Assembly: GCA_036639135.1 (NCBI GenBank)
Contig: JAVWJE010000042.1
Coordinates: forward strand, 1 to 16,569
DNA: 16,569 nucleotides
DNA from: Carnobacterium_A sp036639135
Lineage (GTDB): Bacteria; Bacillota; Bacilli; Lactobacillales; Carnobacteriaceae
Direction: 5' to 3'
Shown: piece by piece, positions 12,931 to 16,569 of the stretch
Layout of the letters: each line of letters starts with the position of its first letter
Position numbering within the stretch: the stretch's first letter is position 1
Notes under the pieces: model-generated
Databases searched by the model: none
What the model was told of the DNA's origin: nothing
What the model saw: only the letters and a program-made list of their open reading frames with translations
Made by a program: the position numbers and the translations under genes

Positions 12931-15210
12931 ATGAAGTCATTCAAAGAAAATATTAAGGAACTTAAAATAAATCAGGCATTTTATAAAGCCGTCTATGGAA
13001 TAGAAAAAGAAGGATTACGTGTTTTAAATTCTGGTGAGTTATCATTAACAAAACATTCAATTGATTTCGGGAATCGTGCGTTTCATCCGTATATTCAAAC
13101 AGATTTTAGTGAGTCCCAATTAGAGTTAATTACTCCTCCTCTTAATTCTATTCATGAAACTCATCGTTGGTTGAGCGCTATTCATGATGTTGCATTAAGA
13201 ACAATCCCTAAGAATGAGTTTATTTGGCCTATGAGTATGCCAGTTGTTTTACCTGAGGAATCGATTATACCGATAGCAGACTTAGATAATCATGAAGATG
13301 TTGCTTATCGTAGACATCTAGCGGAAAAATATGGTAAAAATAAACAAATGTTGAGTGGTGTTCATTATAACTTTGAATTAGATAAAGAGATGATGAAACA
13401 GTTGTATCTTAATCAAACAGACTATTCCGATTTAGTTCAATTCCAGTCATTTGTCTACTTGAAATTAGCAAGAAATTTTTTGCGTTACCGATGGATTTTA
13501 ACTTATTTATTGAGTGCAGCTCCGGTTGTTGATGATTCTTTCTTTAGAAATAAAAAATGTGAGCAAGCTCTTCCAAAAGATTACATTAGGAGTATTCGTA
13601 GCAGCCACTTTGGGTATGCTAATTCAGAGGACGTGTCTATTTCATTTGAGTCAGTCGAAAAGTATGTTGAAGATTTAGAGTCGGCTGTAAATGAAGGCAA
13701 ACTATCTGAAGAAAAAGAGTTTTATTCAGGTGTGCGTTTAAGAGGAACAAAAAAAGCACGTGAGATGTTGCAGAAGGGTATTTCTTATGTCGAATTGAGA
13801 ATTTTCGATTTAAACCCTTTCGATGCTTTTGGAATATCTGAACAAGATATGCAGTTTATCCACTTATTTTGTATGTTGATGATTTGGAAAGATGGTTCAG
13901 CTACAATGGAAGAAGTTGATAAAGGAAAAGAAATGAGCGATTTAGTCGCTTTAGAACACCCTTTTGAATCCACTCAATACTACGAAGAAGGAATGGACCT
14001 TATTAAACAAATGTTTGACATGATTGATGAAACGAATGGTTCATCTGCTCAAGTTGGTTGTGTTCAACAAGCCAAAGAGCAATTGGAGAAACCAGAAACT
14101 ACACTAGCGGGTAGAATGGTAAAAGGTATAGAAGAAAGTGGAGATTATATTTCTTTTGGTATGCAACTAGCCAAAAGATACAAAGAAGAATCTCTTAAAA
14201 AACCTTATACAGTAAGAGGATTTTCAAATATGGAATTATCAACTCAATTGCTTATTTTTGATGCTATTCAAAAAGGGTTGAAAGTAGAGGTTCTAGATGA
14301 GTCAGAACAATTTTTAAAACTGAGTTATAAAAACCATGTTGAATATGTAAAAAATGCTAATATGACTTCAAAAGATCAATACATTGCACCTTTAATAATG
14401 GAGAACAAAACCGTTACGAAAAAAATTCTCGCTGCTAAAGGATTTAATGTCCCAGCTGGTGAAGAATACCACGATAAAAAAGAAGCTGAGGAAAATTATT
14501 GGCTCTACAAAAATAAAGGTATTGTTATAAAGCCAAAATCAACTAATTACGGTGTCGGTATTTCTATCTTTAAAGATGGTGCTAAATTTGATGCTTATCA
14601 ATCAGCTTTAGATTTTGCATTTAAAGAGGATACAACCATTCTAGTAGAAGAATATATTGAAGGAACAGAATATCGTTTTTTTGTATTAGATGGTAAAGTA
14701 GAAGCAATCTTATTACGCACTCCTGCTAACATTATTGGAGATGGGAAACATACCATAAAAGAATTGGTTGCAGAAAAAAATAAGAATCCGTTAAGAGGAA
14801 CAAATCATCGTGCTCCACTTGAAGCGATTCAATTAGACGAGATTGAACAGCTGATGTTAAAAGAACAAGGATATGAGGTAACTAGTATTCCTGAAGAAGA
14901 TACCCAAGTATACCTACGCGAAAACTCAAATATGAGTACAGGTGGAGATTCTACTGACGTGACGGACATCATTGATGAATCTTATAAACAAGCAGCTGTA
15001 GAAATGACTGAAGCAGTTGGAGCAAGGGTTTGTGGAATAGATTTAATTATTCCAGATTATAATCATATCTCTACTAAAGAGGATCTGGGATATACAGTGC
15101 TTGAAGCCAACTTTAATCCTGCAATGCACATGCATGCCTATGTATCAAAAGGACAAGGAAGACCACTAGCAATGGGGATTTTGAAGATGCTTTTCCCAGA
15201 GATAATTTAA
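12931..15210 (+). CDS. gshF: Bifunctional glutamate-cysteine ligase / glutathione synthetase GshF
   Basis: Makes glutathione in two ATP-dependent steps: Glu plus Cys to gamma-glutamylcysteine, then addition of Gly. The N-terminal part (about 1-430) is a GshA-type ligase with YGIEKEGLRV (22-31), TDFSESQLELITPP (57-70) and GVHYNFE (143-149). The C-terminal part (about 480-755) is an ATP-grasp domain with VIKPKSTNYGVGIS (532-545), VEEYIEGTEYRFFVLDG (572-588) and VLEANFNPAMHMH (723-735). The 759-residue length matches the known fused enzymes of Streptococcus, Listeria and Enterococcus. GAGGGA lies near 12917, inside the end of the previous gene, with zero gap between stop and start. The unit ends with a terminator. 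Glutathione synthesis links to the cysteine desulfurase downstream through the shared cysteine supply. Confidence 0.97.
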   Translation: MKSFKENIKELKINQAFYKAVYGIEKEGLRVLNSGELSLTKHSIDFGNRAFHPYIQTDFSESQLELITPPLNSIHETHRWLSAIHDVALRTIPKNEFIWPMSMPVVLPEESIIPIADLDNHEDVAYRRHLAEKYGKNKQMLSGVHYNFELDKEMMKQLYLNQTDYSDLVQFQSFVYLKLARNFLRYRWILTYLLSAAPVVDDSFFRNKKCEQALPKDYIRSIRSSHFGYANSEDVSISFESVEKYVEDLESAVNEGKLSEEKEFYSGVRLRGTKKAREMLQKGISYVELRIFDLNPFDAFGISEQDMQFIHLFCMLMIWKDGSATMEEVDKGKEMSDLVALEHPFESTQYYEEGMDLIKQMFDMIDETNGSSAQVGCVQQAKEQLEKPETTLAGRMVKGIEESGDYISFGMQLAKRYKEESLKKPYTVRGFSNMELSTQLLIFDAIQKGLKVEVLDESEQFLKLSYKNHVEYVKNANMTSKDQYIAPLIMENKTVTKKILAAKGFNVPAGEEYHDKKEAEENYWLYKNKGIVIKPKSTNYGVGISIFKDGAKFDAYQSALDFAFKEDTTILVEEYIEGTEYRFFVLDGKVEAILLRTPANIIGDGKHTIKELVAEKNKNPLRGTNHRAPLEAIQLDEIEQLMLKEQGYEVTSIPEEDTQVYLRENSNMSTGGDSTDVTDIIDESYKQAAVEMTEAVGARVCGIDLIIPDYNHISTKEDLGYTVLEANFNPAMHMHAYVSKGQGRPLAMGILKMLFPEII

Positions 15211-15220
15211 TGCTGTAAAT

Positions 15221-15267
15221 AGATAAAAAGAGATTCAACAAAAGTCGTTGAATATCTCTTTTTATCT
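15221..15267 (+). terminator. Intrinsic terminator after gshF, probably bidirectional
   Basis: A long stem: AGATAAAAAGAGAT (15221-15234) pairs with its exact reverse complement at 15254-15267. TCAAC (15235-15239) pairs with GTTGA (15247-15251), with a 2-nt bulge and a 7-nt loop. The T5 run lies inside the 3' arm and is mirrored by A5 in the 5' arm. Confidence 0.88.
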
Positions 15268-15324
15268 TTAATGATTTCACTTATTAAATTTCTAAGAATA
15301 AATATAGTCATACGGAGGATAACA

Positions 15325-16473
15325 ATGGAAAGAATTTATTTTGATTATGCTGCAACCAGCCCTGTTCATCCTGAAGTATTAGAAGTTGTTTATGAGACAA
15401 TGAAAAATCATTTTGGTAATGCTTCAAGTATTCATTATTTTGGAAGAGATAGCCGTCGAATCATGGATGACGCTAAAAAAATTTTTGCCCATAGTATTGG
15501 AGCTAAACCAAGTGAAATTGTTATCACAAGTGGTGGTACAGAAAGTGACAATACTGCTATTATAGAAACTGCTTTGGCCCGGAAAAATGAAGGAAAGCAT
15601 ATTATTACAACAACGATTGAACACCATGCCGTTTTAAAACCAATGGCGTATCTTGAAACATTAGGATTTGATATTACCTATCTTTCCGTCGATAAGTATG
15701 GAATGATCGATTTAGAAGAGTTGAAAGCATCATTGAGAGAAGATACCATACTCGTTTCAGTTATGTATGGCAACAATGAAGTCGGCTCATTATTAAACGT
15801 TGAATCAATTGGAAAAACGATTAAAGAAAGTCCTTCATCGGCTTATTTTCATACAGATGCTGTTCAAGCTTATGGATTAGAAACGATAAATGTTAAAAAG
15901 GATTTTATTGATTTACTATCTACCTCAAGCCATAAAATAAGTGGACCTAAAGGGATCGGTTTCTTATATATGAATGAAGCAATTCACTTGCCAAGCTTTA
16001 TGCTAGGGGGAGAACAAGAGATGAAACGTAGGGCAGGAACAGAAAATATTCCTGCAGTGGCTGGTTTTCAAAAAGCTGTAGAAATTACACAACTAAAAAA
16101 AGAATCACGTAAACAAGAGTATAGTGAGTTTAGCGAACATCTATTGCAACGGTTAGAAGAAGCGGATATTTATTTTGAAGTAAATGGCCATCCGACTAAT
16201 CGATTGATGCATATTGTTAACTTATGGTTTAAAGGTGTGTCCTCTGAACGGTTATTACTCCTAATGGATTTATCCGGAATTGCAATTTCTGCTGGATCAG
16301 CTTGTACAGCGGGAAATATTGATCCAAGTCATGTCTTAATAGCCATGTATGGAGAAAATAGCCAACGTGTAAATGAGTCAGTTCGAATTAGTTTTGGAAT
16401 AGAAACGACAATGAAATCGATTGATTATTTAGCAAATGAATTAATTAGATTGATTGAAAAATTAAAAAAGTAG
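15325..16473 (+). CDS. Cysteine desulfurase, IscS/NifS type
   Basis: PLP enzyme of aminotransferase class V that takes sulfur from cysteine as an enzyme-bound persulfide, for tRNA thiolation or Fe-S clusters. Seen: YFDYAATSP (5-13), GGTESDN (70-76), His101 over the cofactor, HTDAVQA (176-182), the PLP lysine Lys204 in SSHKISGPKG and the active-site Cys327 in SAGSACTAG, in the long loop typical of group I enzymes. The 382-residue length is normal. The start is set at ATG 15325, 6 nt after GGAGG (15314-15318); the ATG at 15271 lies just after the gshF terminator and has no ribosome binding site. In related bacteria this gene is often followed by mnmA (tRNA 2-thiolation), which would lie beyond the window; this is expectation, not observation. 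Confidence 0.93.
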   Translation: MERIYFDYAATSPVHPEVLEVVYETMKNHFGNASSIHYFGRDSRRIMDDAKKIFAHSIGAKPSEIVITSGGTESDNTAIIETALARKNEGKHIITTTIEHHAVLKPMAYLETLGFDITYLSVDKYGMIDLEELKASLREDTILVSVMYGNNEVGSLLNVESIGKTIKESPSSAYFHTDAVQAYGLETINVKKDFIDLLSTSSHKISGPKGIGFLYMNEAIHLPSFMLGGEQEMKRRAGTENIPAVAGFQKAVEITQLKKESRKQEYSEFSEHLLQRLEEADIYFEVNGHPTNRLMHIVNLWFKGVSSERLLLLMDLSGIAISAGSACTAGNIDPSHVLIAMYGENSQRVNESVRISFGIETTMKSIDYLANELIRLIEKLKK

Positions 16474-16515
16474 AGAACCCATTAGCCAGTACGTTTAACC
16501 CGATTATTATGATAT

Positions 16516-16569
<54 letters not shown>

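Noticed and set aside
15303..15308. TATAGT as -10 box for the cysteine desulfurase
   Set aside because: No acceptable -35 box, and transcription would start inside or after the ribosome binding site.
15271..15324. ATG 15271 as start of the cysteine desulfurase
   Set aside because: It would add 18 residues unlike the family, lies just after the gshF terminator and lacks a ribosome binding site; GGAGG supports ATG 15325.

Overview
The window is about 16.6 kb of low-GC, densely coding chromosomal DNA. It looks like a core-genome segment of a Gram-positive bacterium of the order Lactobacillales. The family Carnobacteriaceae (Carnobacterium or a close relative) is my best guess from overall gene similarity, but this is inference. 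The support is a MinCD pair without MinE, an L27 protein with the Firmicutes-specific cleavable N-terminus next to its Prp protease, a T-box riboswitch, the fused glutathione synthetase GshF, a ytxK-ackA pair, and strong AGGAGG-type ribosome binding sites. There is no phage, insertion sequence, CRISPR array or obvious genomic island.

Layout on the + strand, left part: the 3' part of minC and all of minD (1-1430) close a cell-division operon. A good promoter overlapping the end of minD drives a T-box leader (about 1449-1734). This controls a three-gene polar amino acid ABC importer: lipoprotein 1781-2581, permease 2705-3340, ATPase 3352-4026. The specifier is most simply read as a histidine codon. 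A promoter and an L21-type leader (4094-4225) then precede rplU, prp and rpmA (4236-5212), which end at a strong terminator. Next come a small two-helix membrane protein (5474-5722), a ytxK-type methyltransferase (start corrected to GTG 5944) and acetate kinase ackA, followed by a 14-bp-stem terminator. The stretch 8231-8500 has no gene but holds a conspicuous hairpin and a 15-bp direct repeat.

Middle part on the - strand: reading leftwards, rarA (11113-9842), 6S RNA (about 9725-9537) with its own promoter and terminator, a 93-residue membrane protein (9425-9144) and a universal stress protein (9009-8548). A 23-bp tandem duplication abuts the -35 box of the 6S promoter.

Right part on the + strand: a coiled-coil membrane protein of unknown function (11326-12366), an all-alpha NTP pyrophosphohydrolase-like protein (12406-12930) and gshF (12931-15210) form a tight run ending at a terminator. 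A cysteine desulfurase of the IscS/NifS type follows (15325-16473). The window ends inside a (GTAA)n tetranucleotide repeat.

Together the genes cover division-site selection, amino acid uptake under tRNA control, ribosome maturation, acetate/ATP metabolism, replication-fork maintenance, global transcription control by 6S RNA, and thiol/sulfur metabolism. The window is mostly conventional. The parts most worth following up are the unknown coiled-coil protein beside the pyrophosphohydrolase and gshF, the repeat at the 6S promoter, the T-box specificity, the hairpin inside the ABC operon, the repeat element at 8369-8483 and the terminal microsatellite. Several coding starts are corrected here on the basis of ribosome binding sites.
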